Shown here piece by piece: positions 22,610 through 34,114 of a stretch of DNA of 64,000 nt; the stretch's first letter is position 1; the number at the start of each line of letters is the position of its first letter. The position numbers and the translations under genes are program-made. This DNA is from Platycnemis pennipes (lineage: Eukaryota; Arthropoda; Insecta; Odonata; Platycnemididae): assembly GCA_933228895.1 (NCBI GenBank), contig OW121846.1:7781915-7845914 (forward strand). The letters are read 5' to 3'. The notes below the pieces were generated by a model that worked only from the letters and a program-made list of their open reading frames with translations, was not told the origin of the DNA and did not search any database.

Positions 22610-23480
22610 TAGGACTATCGGTGCATTAAGAAGAAAACTACCTACTATAATGATTTGTCTACGATTAATGAGAAAAATCAACTAGGTATAAAGAGCATCG
22701 CTGAACGGTTTAAAGGAGACTTCAAAATAATAACCATGTTGTTGGGCAGGTTACACAAAATATCCCTGCTTCCTATGCTGTGGGACAGTCGAGCCTGAGA
22801 CCTCCATCGAAACAAAACTGACTGGCTACTTCGCGATACCTTAACACCTGGCGAGAAAAGGTCATAAGCACAACTTTGGTTCCACCTGAAAAGGTTTTAC
22901 TGCCACCACTTCACATAAAATAAGGGCTTATGAACTAGTTTATTAAATCACTGCCTACAGATGGGGAATGCTTCAGATATATGGTTCCAAATTCCAAAAA
23001 CTGTCAGAAGCCGAGTGGAAAGAGGGAGTTTGTACTTGCCCCGACGTATGAAAACTGTTATCCGATCGCCTCTGTTCAGAAACAATGTCGGAAAAAGAAA
23101 AAAAAGCATGGGACTCTTTCAAGGATGTAGTGCACAGGTTTTTGGGCGATACTAAGACCCTTTCCACAAAACCATTCTACAACGCCTGTAGGCGGCATAC
23201 GAAGCTCAAAGATGCCAGATGAGCTTCAAAGTTCATTTCCTACACTCCCATATTGACCCTTTCCCGAAAACTTAGGAGCCTTTAGGGAAGAGCAGGTTGA
23301 AAAATTTCACCACGATTATCCGCGATATCGAGAGAGGACACGGAGGAGGACGGGACGTCAACATGCAAAAGCTGTTGGATGCAGGAAACCGAAAGCGTAC
23401 TTGGAGGAGCATCCAAGAGAAGAAGTAAAGGTTTCTCAGACTATGAGCAAACATGTACTGTTGCATAGATCAGAAAGGAA
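22610..23480 (+). pseudogene. Repetitive-protein relic, C-terminal part
   Basis: Across shifting frames one reads GDFKIITMLLG, GYTKYPCFLC then WDSRA (22740-22795), and later MSFKVHFLHSHIDPFPENLG and EEQVEKFHHDY (23215-23330). This is the ordered C-terminal half of the same uncharacterised protein family. Several frameshifts make it a clear pseudogene. The FPENLG and EEQ-E-FH words are the most diagnostic. Confidence 0.6.
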
Positions 23481-23984
23481 TAGTTTTTTGTCTCTGTCAA
23501 TTTTAGAATAGCATAGCCTATGAGCTGAAATATTGATTTTTTCATCACAGATGTGCTCTTTTAATGTGAACTCACCATGTTTTGGGAACGAACTGGACGT
23601 GAAGGAGGAAAAGGAGGTCATCTTTGGTCATATAGGTCATATTTCACCCTAAACAACATCAAATTTACCAAAACTATCCAATACAGCTGAAAAAGGTTTT
23701 GTTGCAGACCTGTGTAATTAATTTACCGGCGTCTGCCGTCGCGTTTTCACGCTAATTAATAATTTCACTTTTTAATTAACGAGAAAATTACATACTTAGC
23801 GTCATTTTATGGTCGAGTGGCACGCACTCCAGAGGTTATCAACTTGGATCAAACGGTAAAAAAAAATAGAAAACTCCCCTTTTTAGAAAGCATCAACTCT
23901 ACAAATATAATGAGCCACTAGAATAAAACATAAGTAACACTTTTCTTCATCTACATCCACATAATACATTGACTTACAGACTTA
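23481..23984. other. Unassigned stretch
   Basis: Nothing recognised, except a possible decayed minus-strand CR1 tail word (CATCTACATCCACATAATAC) at about 23948-23967. Confidence 0.35.
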
Positions 23985-24870
23985 TTTCGAAAAATTCGAG
24001 ATCAGCAAAAATAGTAAAACGGACAATACATGGAAAGAGTTCCTCCTAACTACGCGGTCACTTGTCAATAGATATAAGCCTCATAATTATAAGGGTGAGA
24101 ATAGGGAACCAAGGTGGTACAAAGCGGAGTTTAGAAAATGTTTAAAACGCCAACAAGTTAGTCACGCGAAACTAAGAAAAATGTAGCTAATAACGATCTA
24201 AAAAATATAATCAAACATCATAAAATTTTTAAAGCGGCCGCGAAAAAAATCGTTTTTTAATCAATATAAGCGTAGTTTGCACGAAACCAAAGCAGACCGA
24301 TTTAAGCAACCAAAGCCACTGAACGATATATCTTGTAGCGGAATCGTATCCTTACTAAGAAGCATTAGCCCGAACAAGTCCTCATGTCCTGTGGAAATTC
24401 CAGTCCGTGTGTAAAAAATTAGCACTTGGTATGGCTCCGTATCTTAAGTAATACTTAGCAAATCCCTCGAAGAACACGCTGTTCCCAAAGACTGGAAGAT
24501 AGCAAAGGTGACCCCTACTTTTAAAAGCGCCGATAGGGAACAGCCATGTAATTATACACCAATACATTTAACGTCACTATCATGTAAAATTATAGAGCAT
24601 ATAATAGTTGCATCAATATTGGGACATCTCGATAGCCAGGACTTATTATTAACAAACTAGCATGGGCTCAGATTGGGACGGTCCTGCGAAACTCAACTAT
24701 GTCTTTTTGTTCATGATATTTTAGTTTCCGGAGAAGGTACCGTAAAAGTAGACACAGCGTTTCTTGACTTCAGAAAAACGTTTGATACGGTTCCCCACAT
24801 TAAGTTACTGGAGATGTTAGCAGCTTACGGGATAGACAGTAAAATAATAGGATGGATAGGAGACTTCTTA
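23985..24870 (+). mobile_element. CR1-C element, left part (interrupted by RTE)
   Basis: This is collinear with CR1-A ORF2 from the endonuclease-RT linker (RWYKAEFRKCLKRQQ at about 24115) through the N-terminal RT (SADREQPCNYTPIHLTSLSC) to the LDFRKTFDTVPHIKLL region (24673-24876 open). It diverges enough from A and B to count as a third group. The element stops at CTTCTTA (24864-24870), repeated at 27314-27320 after the RTE insertion. Confidence 0.82.
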
Positions 24871-27313
24871 ACCTAATTATTTAAAGGAGACTGGAACGCT
24901 GTAGTAGGCAGAGGTCAAGACGTAAGAATACCTGGAAAATATGGATTGGGAAACCGAAACGAAAGAGGAGAAAGACTGCTGGAGTCCTGCACACAACATA
25001 AGTTAGTGGTTACTAACACAATGTTTAAAAATCACAACCGAAGAAGATACACGTGGAAGATGGCAAAACCAGAGGAAGATTACAAATAGACTACATTTTA
25101 GTGAAGCAGAGGTTCAGGATTCAGGCGAAAGACTGCAAACACTACCCGGGTACAGACATCGACAGCGAGCATAATTGAGCGATGATGAAACGCCATCTTA
25201 ACATTAAGAAATAGAAGAAAACGGTAAACAACATTTGGCAAGATAAAAAACTGAAGGAGAGTCAACATCAGCTGGAATTTCAGAAAGCAGTGGGAAACAA
25301 CATAGGAGAGGACCTGACTCAGAAACCAGTAGAAGAGCGTTGGGAAGCATTACATGTGGACTACAGGAAGCCGAAAAAGAAGTTCTTGGAAGAAGAAAAG
25401 ATGCCAAGAAGAAACCACAGAGGAAGTATTAGACTTCATTGAAGAAAGAAGAAAGTACAAGAACGCGAAAACTTAAGAAGGGCAGCTTTGCTACAAAAGA
25501 ATAAGGAACGAAGTAAGTCGCAAAGCCAGGAAAGCTAGAGAGATGTGGATGAAGAATCTATGCGAAGATGTACAAAAAAATCTTGCACTTGGAAAGGTGG
25601 AAGCTGCCTATAGGATAGTGAGGAACCACTTCACGGAACGGAGCGCAAGATGCAATGCCATAAGAGACAAGAATGGAGAACTTTTGATTGAAAATGAAGA
25701 CAAAGTGAAGAGATGGAAAGAATATCTGGAGGAGTTATACAAGGAAACAATCTCAACACGAAAGTGATGGAAGAGGAAAGCGAAGTCGAAAATGATGATA
25801 AGGGAACATCAGTATTATGATCGTAATTCGACGCAGCACTAACGGACCTTCGGATGAATAAGGCTTCTGGAACTGATGATATCCCAGCAGAACTAATAAA
25901 AAATGCAAGAGAGAAGACATTAACCAATCTCTACAGAACCATCTGCGACATGTACTCAACAGGAGAAATATCCAGGGACTTTGAGAAAAACATCATAATT
26001 CCTATTCCCGTAAAGAAAAGAGCCGAGAAATGCGAAAATGATAGGACTATAAGCCTGACGACACCATCCATCGAAGATATTGACAAGGATAATCTAACGA
26101 AGAATGGTACGAAAAGCAGAGGAGTTCCTGGATGAATATAAATTCGGATTCAGGATAAGTAAGGGTACAAGAGAAGCAATATTGGCCCTTAGGCTGCTAA
26201 TAGAGAAGAGAATGCAGAAAAACAACCGACCTTCATTGCATTTGTGGATTTGGAGAAGGATTTTGACAACGTAGATTGGAATTTAATGCTTGGAATTCTG
26301 AAAGGAGTTGAAGTGTGTTATAATGACCGAAGAATTATCCAAAGTTTGTATAAAAACCAAGTAGCTGTGATAAAATCTGGGCCCATCTCTGAAGAAGCAA
26401 GAATAAGGAAAGGAGTGAGATAAGGCTGTGCACTGTCTCGCATAATTTTTAATGTTTACATCGAGAGAGCCATCAATGAAATCAAGGAAAAGTGTTCTGG
26501 AGTGAAAATCTACGGAGAAGCAATCATGCTACGTTTCGCTGATCACATAGCTCTCATAGCACAAGCGGAGAAGGATCTCAATCAGACTAATAACCATGGA
26601 AAGGACAATGGCCAGATATAAGCTGAAGATCAATAATGCGTTATGAGTTGACTATGCATCAAGAGAGAGGAGGCCAAAACCAACGTTATACTAGGAAAAC
26701 AGAAACTGGAAGAGGTGAAAGAGTTCTGTCACCTGGGAAGCAGAGCAACCAACGATGGACGAAGCAAGAAAGAAATAGTCAGTAGAATAGCCCAGGCAAA
26801 GAGGGTATTCTATCAAAAGAAGAATCTACTCACAGCTGGAAACACAAGCTTAGAAGTAAGGAAGCAATTCATCAGAACGTATATCTGGAGGATATATTTC
26901 TATACGGAAGAGAGGCATGGACGATGACAGCAGCGGTGAAGAAAACGGTGGAAGCATTCGAAATATGGTGATACCGAAGAATGATGAAGATAAAATGGAT
27001 CGACCGAGTGACAAATGAAAAAGACCTAAGAAGAGTGGGAGAAAAGAGAAGTCTGTTGAAAACTATAAAAAGAAAACGGGACAACCTAATCCGTCATATC
27101 TTAAGAGATGATGGCCTGCTGAAGACAATCGTCGAGGGAAGAGTGAACGGGAAGAATGGAAAAGGGAGGTCCCGTGTGAGTTACATGGAGCAGGTCGTAA
27201 ATGACGTGAGAGAGAGGAACTACGTTGGTATGAAGAGGTTGGCCGATAGAATAATCGAGTGGAGGGCTGCGTCAAACCAATCCTAGGATTGTTGACCCAT
27301 GATGATGATGAGT
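24871..27313 (+). mobile_element. RTE/BovB-type LINE, copy 2 (2443 bp, 5'-truncated)
   Basis: The copy starts inside the endonuclease (compare 4759) and ends in the ATGATGATGAG tail. Direct repeats CTTCTTA (24864-24870, 27314-27320) show that it inserted into CR1-C. Coding is broken throughout: a stop appears in GVR-stop-GC (about 26422), the RT active box reads FADH instead of FADD (about 26538), and many frameshifts occur. From about 25842 it is almost identical to copy 3. Confidence 0.9.
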
Positions 27314-28257
27314 CTTCTTACATGAACCCGTTCAAAGGGTGTTAGTAGATGGTGTTACCTCAGGCGATGTAAAAGTGAAATCAGGTGATCCACGGGGAAG
27401 CGTGATAGGCCCAATTTTTTTTCTTCTCTACGCAAATGACATGAATACAGTAGTTAAAAATAGTAACCTCCGGCTTTTTGCCGATGATGCAGTAGTGGAC
27501 AGAGAAATTAGAAATGAAGAGGGCAGTCAGTCTTTCGCTAAGGATTTAGATGCGAGTAATGACTGGCGTGTTGGACAGCAGCTACAATTAAATTAGAAGA
27601 AATGCGTGATAATGAACTTTTGGGAAAATGAATAGATTTCCCCGGAATGATTATTACATCAAAGAAAATAAAATATCTAACGTAGAATATAATAAATACT
27701 TAGGCGTCAATGAAGACATGTCATGGGGGAAACACATCAGGGAATTAACTAGTATAGCAAACCGTAGAGTAAGATTCGTAAAAAGGGTTCTAGGCAAATG
27801 CTGTGAGAAAGTACGAGAAAGAAGCCTTTCTACACTTCTCAGGCCTCATTTAGGATATTCCGCTAGTATATGGGATCAGTACGAGGTAGGTATGATAAAG
27901 GAGTTAGAGAGTGTGCAAAGGAAATCAGCTAGATTTTTTAAAGCCCGTTATGATAATTGTATAAATATTACGAGTTTAATAGAAGAACTAGGAAGGTAAT
28001 TATTTTCAGAATACAGGTTAAAATTTAGGCTAAACCTTTTAAGCAAATTTGAAACCGATTTTTTCACAGATGATGTTTGATACATATGAAGAACCCCTGC
28101 GTATTATGTTAGGTTTGATCAGATTAACAAGATTAGAGAGGTACATTGTCCTACAGATAGATTTGTGACCTATCTGTATTAGAATGTGATCTTTCCCGCG
28201 TACCATAAGAGAGCACAATAGGCAGCGTAGGAAAGGGATATGTAGGTGAAATATTGG
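27314..28257 (+). mobile_element. CR1-C element, middle part
   Basis: The element resumes with CTTCTTACATGAACCCG. It encodes SGDPRGSVIGPIFFLLYAND and RLFADDAVVDRE (27339-27596), then the C-terminal region (27628-27999; VGMIKELESVQRKSARFFKA), and enters the 3'UTR. A frameshift near 27600 separates the two frames. It is cut at about 28257 by a small inverted-repeat element. Confidence 0.83.
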
Positions 28258-28495
28258 TAAGGTCGCTTAACAATATGCAATTTTTTGTACAATTTCTTGT
28301 ACAAACGCTCGTGTAAACTAAACGAAATTGTAGATTTGTCTGAATGGAATTAGAACAGGTTCTATTTTCCGTACAGTCATTCAGACATTCGCCCAAGCGT
28401 TCACACAATTTGCCGCTTTACACGGTACAATTTCCTCACACAAACGTTTGTAAAAGAAATTGTACATAAAATTGTATCATGCAAAGCAGCCTACA
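28258..28495. mobile_element. Inverted-repeat MITE-like element in the CR1-C 3'UTR
   Basis: About 28270-28320 (TTTTGTACAATTTCTTGTAC and following) pairs with about 28430-28482 as an imperfect inverted repeat of about 45 bp. The outermost bases (GGTAAGGTCGCTT, and TAGGCTGCTTT on the other strand) also resemble each other. It contains GCTTTACACGGTACAA, close to GCTTTACACGGCGCAA in the 14181 element. There is no ORF. CR1-C sequence lies on both sides. Confidence 0.7.
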
Positions 28496-28555
28496 GAGTA
28501 GTCTGTAGGGCATGACGCATGTGACGACAACCAATAATCCCTTTCTTATTATGTA
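28496..28555 (+). mobile_element. CR1-C 3'UTR fragment
   Basis: CAGAGTAGTCTGTAGGGCAT to TTATTATGTA matches the CR1-A 3'UTR at 2960-3010 and continues the CR1-C element beyond the MITE. Confidence 0.65.
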
Positions 28556-28985
28556 CTGTCAGAATAAAAATTATGTATACCTGAGTTTGCATCCTGAATA
28601 TAATGAACGAATTTACGTATATGAACAATAGTTACACCAAATTTTGGCTTATTTAATTTTGCGACGACTTATGTAAGCAAAAAAATTATTTGATTATTTC
28701 TACTATTTTTTTGTCACCAAGAATAAAAAAGTACCGGTTTTTTGACGCCTTTCAACCAAGCTTCCACTTTGAAACTGCGTAACTGAGAAACTGTTCATTA
28801 GATCAAAACCAAACTTTAAAACAATATGGTTACAACTGTTTTCTACTGTACTTTTAAGTTTCAGATTTTTATGCTAAACCAAAATAAAGTTATAATCCGA
28901 TAACTAAATGCACTTTTATTCTTGACTGAAATGTCGCACGAAAACGAGATTGGTCGCGTTTATACCAGCCATCTAGCATCAAGGA
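28556..28985. other. Unexplained insert of about 430 bp between CR1-C 3'UTR blocks
   Basis: The 3'UTR breaks at CTATGTA-like sequence near 28555 and resumes with a block like 62850-62880 at about 28985. The AT-rich sequence between them has no TIR, tail or ORF that I recognise. Confidence 0.45.
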
Positions 28986-29108
28986 ACTCTTCTATCTAGC
29001 ATTTCTCCAATAAATACCCCAGTTGCATGTTAATAGTGCATGATTTGGTGATATTCACCCCCTCACACACATTTCGTTGTGGTACGCAGGGTATTACGTA
29101 GATGTATA
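28986..29108 (+). mobile_element. CR1-C 3' terminus
   Basis: AGTTGCATGTTAATAGTGCA, GGTGATATTCACCCCCTC and GCAGGGTATTACGTAGATG form a standard plus-strand CR1 end, most like the end at 62880-62971. It joins tail-to-tail with the minus-strand CR1 that follows. Confidence 0.75.
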
Positions 29109-29285
29109 TGAATACCCTGCAAGCCACCACAAAGGTACGTGGCAGGAGGTAAATTCACACCAAACATGCATTACATATCACGCATAAAAATGTATTAGCA
29201 ACAATATACTAACTTAAACTTCAATTTTTAAAAACATAAAAACATCAAAGCAAGCTGTTGCTTGAGTTAGGTCACAAGAATTTAC
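29109..29285 (-). mobile_element. CR1-B 3' end fragment
   Basis: Minus-strand terminus (TACCCTGCAAGCCACCAC, GGCAGGAGGTAAATTC, CTTAAACTTCAATTTT). It is similar to 63655-63790 and is truncated in the 3'UTR. Confidence 0.78.
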
Positions 29286-29649
29286 TCGCCTAATAGTAAG
29301 TACTAATTCTGATATAATTATAGGAACCTATAGCTGGCTAACAAGCGGCATTACATAAGTGAAATTTTCCCCGTAAAGTTTAGGGTATACAGAAGATATC
29401 GTGAGGGCATACCGGGAGGGGGATTATTTATCGTTGTGAAGAAAACAATAGTCGGCAAAACAGAATGGATTCAGATAGCATAAGATCAAATGTCTGTAGT
29501 TCTATTTAATTCGCTAAATCAAAAGTGGTATGCGTGGTAGGTATATGTAGGCACGAAGTCTGGCGTAGGGCATCGGACCATTCGCTAGCGTCGTAGTGAA
29601 AGTCACGATTCGTGGAAGATAACAATGGTTTATTATTTGCCTTTGAGAC

Positions 29650-29755
29650 CACATCTATCTACACATACGCGATACCCTGCAAGCCACCGTGAGGGTGTGC
29701 GGCAGGGGGTGAAGGTCACCAAAACAAGCACTATTGACATGCAACTAGGGAACTA
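29650..29755 (-). mobile_element. CR1 3' end fragment (A-like UTR)
   Basis: CTACACATACGCGATACC, GCAAGCCACCGTGAGGGTG and GGCAGGGGGTGAAGGTCACC form a minus-strand CR1 terminus that stops in the UTR after about 100 bp. Confidence 0.75.
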
Positions 29756-29892
29756 CATGGAAGGCACAGGCTAATAATATGGGTCATAGGCAGCACTATC
29801 GATGCAGACCACTGCCGATGCACTAAATAGTGGAGGTGCAGGGATAATCCGCAGACCGGATAAGGCCCGCACGGATAATCGGAAGTTGACTG

Positions 29893-30287
29893 TATGTTAA
29901 GAACACCTGCGCATTATGCTAGGTCTGTTCAGACAAACACAATTGGAGAGAGAGAATGTGGAACCGATAGATTCAAAACGTTAAATTTCCCGCATACCTT
30001 GGAGAACATAAAAGGCAGCATAGAAAAGGCATTTGAAAAGTTATTATAGTAGTGAGTAGCGCATGAAACATTATTTAGCATCACCAACCCACGCATGCTG
30101 GGTAAATAGAGAAAAATCCTTTCTAACTAGCAATCATTCGTTACTCTGTAGATACCAATCACCTATACCTACACGTGACTCCTATACCTAATTTGACCCA
30201 AGTTTTCATCAAGTACCAGCAAGTAGCTCTTAGTTGCATGCTTGGTTCCCTTAACTTCCTCTGCTACGCAACCTCGTGCTGGCTAGC
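29893..30287 (+). mobile_element. CR1 C-terminal and UTR fragment, plus strand
   Basis: AGAACACCTGCGCATTATGC, then ACCGATAGATTCAAAACG and CCGCATACCTTGGAGAAC, are the RT C-terminus and early UTR. Degenerate UTR follows up to CTCGTGCTGGCTAGCA, directly abutting a minus-strand CR1 tail at 30288. Confidence 0.65.
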
Positions 30288-31550
30288 ATCTACATCTACA
30301 CGATACCCTGCAAGCCACCGCGAGGGTGTGTGGCAGGGGGTGAAGATAACCAAGCTTACACTACTAACATGCAAACAAGCAACTAAAGTGTCTCATACAA
30401 CTAGATTGTTAGTATCTATAGTATTTGAGGGGTTAATACATGCATCTACATCTACATAATACCCTGCAAGCCACCACAATGATGTGTGGCAGGGGGAGCA
30501 TGGACAGAGGGACATGCATCATGCACTACAGAATACTCTAAAATATTTCCCCTACCTATCCCTTTGCTATGCTGCCTATTCTGTTCTCTTATAGTACGGG
30601 GGAAAATGACATTTTGAATCTATCGGTACGACAAGCTATCTCTCTAATCTTATTTATCTGGTCGAATCTAGCATAATACGCTGGTTTTTCCGAGAAAGTA
30701 ATGTACCTATCTCTGACTCTAGTTCCATTATAGAATTGACGTCTGCATCCGGTGGCCTGTAATATGCACTTACATATATCTTTTTTGCGTTACTACTTTT
30801 ACTTTTAACGGAACACCAAATACTTTCTACATTTCGCTCTGAAATAAGTTCTCTTCTACTGACATACGGGTCCTTCACAGCTATGAATACTCCTCTTTTT
30901 CCGCTTACTCTATCCTTTCTGTATACGGTAAAACACTTCGGGAATACTTCATAATCTGATATGTCCTTCGAAAGCCAGCCTTCTGTACCTACGATTATAT
31001 CTGCATCAGTACTTTTTATGAGATGGTGAAATTCTGCTACTTTATTTCTTATACTACGACAATTCACTACTATCATTGAAATTCGTTCTCCCAATCTGTT
31101 TCTCTCTTGGTGCTCTTTTCCAACTAAAACTTTCCTCGATAATTTTTTAACGGACCCACTATTTGATCTGCCTATTACCTTTGATGATTTATCATGTTCG
31201 ACCTTTTTATCTGTTCTATTCTGACCTTCTAAAACTATTCTGCATGTTCTGTCAAATTCTTCCACGATTTTTAGCACGCTGATTTACCTGCACTCTGGGC
31301 TACCACCTGAGCTAAACCCTATGTGTATGCTCCAGTATCCTACGCGCTACCCTAGACGATGCCTCGTCCGTGTAGTGGACACCCGAGCGATTCAGGGGCA
31401 CCCGTCTCGTTTCCAGCTCCGGCCCGAGGTCCAAAAACTCAGCTCCCTCGCTCCCACAGACTTCACGGAGTCTCCGGTTTATGCCTAAAACTCGGCTCCA
31501 AACCATCGACCCCCGATCCGTCCTCGGTACTAAACTCGGTAGCATGTTAG
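30288..31550 (-). mobile_element. CR1-A copy with a 2.2-kb internal deletion
   Basis: The minus-strand copy runs from the tail through the 3'UTR. At about 30681-30694 the last codons of ORF2 (RIMLDSTR) are joined directly to the middle of the endonuclease domain (SEIGTLLSRKN). Relative to 35670-37905 about 2.2 kb is missing, with an AAAA-rich microhomology at the join. It continues through the ORF2 start (31277) and the end of ORF1 (31545-31312, with DRGSMVWSRVLGINRRLREV). A 66-bp CR1 tail interrupts the UTR. Confidence 0.85.
30446..30511 (-). mobile_element. 66-bp CR1 tail insertion with an 8-bp TSD
   Basis: CTACATCTACATAATACC through GTGTGGCAGGGGGAGCATGG is only the last part of a CR1 3' end. 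It is bracketed by ACATGCAT at 30438-30445 and 30512-30519, and CR1-A UTR continues in register on both sides. Confidence 0.85.
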
Positions 31551-32723
31551 TGCTGAAGGAGACAAGGGTGAGTTAATTTGTTCGGTTAACGATCAGTATT
31601 GTGCTTTTTATGTTTGTACATATTTATGTTTTCTTGCCACTTACTGACGGAAGGCCGTTGAGATGTTGTTGAGAGGAGCGGCTGAATAGTCTTCTGTTGA
31701 TTGTTTTGTCCAGCTTTTAATACATGATTTAAAATATGTTATCATAGCAATATTTAAGTCTTGTGACAATACGTTTTTCATAGGCCTTTTTGTAGATGCA
31801 CGGAGATGATGACCGAGTGTGAGTAATTTAAAAATTGCCATAGTGGATTCCAGGTAAATGTAAACATTCCTCAAGGAAATTTAGAATGAATGACTGATAA
31901 TAAATACAGAGGTAAATGGAGGGTTTAATTAATTTATGGCAAGCGTTACTTCATTTATTCCTCTTCTTCATTTTATGAAACTCGTGTGATAGCAGCGAGA
32001 ATTATGTAAGGAGTGAGTGAATTTAAACATCCGAGCAGAATAGTGTAAGTTACACTATGTTTTACATTATTTTGTGTTCGTTTTATTAAACCCACTCTGT
32101 AATTACCTGATATTTTAGCTAAAGTAGTATGATAATTAGGAATAGGGTTTATCCGTCGCACATGGATACGCAATTGACCATCAGTTCAAGGCCTAGTTTA
32201 GACTAACGACCCCGACGTCTCTTGATCGTGTTCATGTGCTCTAATCGATTGTTATTTTCTCGTTCATTCACCAAAAATTCATTAATAAAGGGGTTGGTAT
32301 AAGGTATATTAGGCTCTGAAGTAGAGGTAAAAATCATTTGTGTGTGCAGCCATCGAGTATTTTCGTGGCAAGCTATGTGAGGATAATATTTCTTGAAGTG
32401 GTGAATTCAGCATATGGAATCCAGGCGAAATAATTAACTGCCGAGGGTAATGCATTGCAGATTTCAGCCATATTATCATCGCAATGTTGTGGTATTCTGT
32501 CAAGCACTTGAAGAGTTGGGAGCATTACATAAAATACAGTCCGCTCTAAAAATGTATGTATGTACTTTCAATAAAGACGTAGAAGTCATTGTGAGTGAAC
32601 TGTGTGTCAGGAGCGTCAATACTTCGCGAGCAATGCTCAAAGAACACGTATACCTGCTGCCTCTACTCTGCCTCTACACTTACGCTGAATAGCCTGCTAG
32701 CCTGAGCTACGCTGAATAGCCTG
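31551..32723. other. Unassigned AT-rich stretch
   Basis: No element ends or coding motifs. At 32680-32725 there is a small imperfect tandem duplication of ACGCTGAATAGCCTG just before the next CR1 begins. Confidence 0.4.
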
Positions 32724-34114
32724 AGCAATCTCTTGTAATATATTTGAGCACATTGTAGTCAGTTCGATCATCGAGCATTTGGATAGTCAGGGATTACTCA
32801 TAAACAGCCAACATGGATTCCGGAAAGGTAGATCTTGCGAGACACAATTAGCTTTATTCGTACACGATATTTTAGTCTACGGCGAAAGCAGTACTGAAGT
32901 TGATGCGATATTTATAGATTTTAAAAAGGCATTCGATAAAGTTCCTCATGATAAATTAATGTTGAAGTTACAGAGTTTTGGTATAAATAAAGACGTTGTT
33001 TGTTGGGCAAAAGAATTCTTAAGTGGGCGAGAGCAGAGGGTTCTCATAGATGGTATCATGTCGGACACAATCAAATTCACATCGGGAGTTCCCCAGGGTA
33101 GCGTAGTAGGTCCGCTTCTATTTCTTCTATACATTAACGATTTGGGTACAGTAGTTAGTAGTAAGCTTAGACTCTTTGCAGACGAGACGAAGCGGTAGTG
33201 TATAGGGGTATATCTAAAGAAGAAGACAGGAAATCACTTAGCAAAGATTTAGATGCAATTCAAGAGTGGTGCGACAAATGGCAGTTAGAGCTTAACCTTA
33301 AAAAGTTTGTAGCTATTAATTTTTGAAGGGGGAATAATTCGATAGAGCGTACCTATAAAATTAGTACCACGAAGATCGAAAACGTAGAAACCATAAGATA
33401 TTTAGGTGTAACAATCACTAAGGATTTATCGTGGAGAAGACACATAAGGGAAATATGCGGCCGAGCGAAGAGAAAGCTAAACAAGAAGCTAAGACAAAAG
33501 AGCGATGTTACTTCTCACTAGTTAGGCCCCACCTTGAGTATGCAGCCAGTGCATGGGATCCTAATGAATTAAGTTTGATCAGAGAACTAGATAGTTTGCA
33601 GCGTAGAGCAGCTAGGTTCGTTAAAAGGTGTTACGATAGGTTGAGTAGCGTGTCAGAATTAATAAAAGAATTAGGGTGGGAATCATTACCAGAGCGTAGG
33701 TTAAAGTACAGATTAAATCTATTAGAGAAATTTCAATCGGATAGCTTTACTGAAGATGTAAGGCACATATTAAAAAACCAGCGTATCATGCTAGATTCGA
33801 CCAGATAAATAAGATTAGAGAGATAGATTATCGTACCGATAGATTCAAAATGTCATTTTTCCCCCGTACTATAAGAGAACAGAATATAGGCAGCATAGCA
33901 AAGGGATAGGTAGGGGAAATATTTTAGAGTATTCTGTAGTGCATGATGCATGTATTAACCCCTAAAATACTATAGATACTAACATGTTACATGAGATCTT
34001 GTTACATGAGACACTTTAGTTGCTTGTTTTCATGTTAGTAGTGCATGCTTGGTGATCTTCACCCCATGCCACACACCCCCGCGGTGGCTTGCAGGGTATC
34101 GTGTAGATGTAGAT
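32724..34114 (+). mobile_element. CR1-A copy, 5'-truncated, RT to tail
   Basis: The copy begins in the RT fingers (CAATCTCTTGTAATATATTT). An open frame at 32779-33198 covers SQHGFRKGRSCETQLALFVH, FKKAFDKVPHDKL and SGVPQGSVVGPLLF. The active-site box is destroyed by a 4-bp GACG duplication, turning FADDA into FADE plus a frameshift. A later frame at 33431-33808 carries the C-terminus. The 3'UTR and tail are complete (34055-34114). Confidence 0.88.

Noticed and set aside
29050..30520. Regularly recurring GCAAGCCACC blocks as a CRISPR-like array
   Set aside because: They are CR1 3' ends on both strands with irregular spacing and UTR sequence attached.
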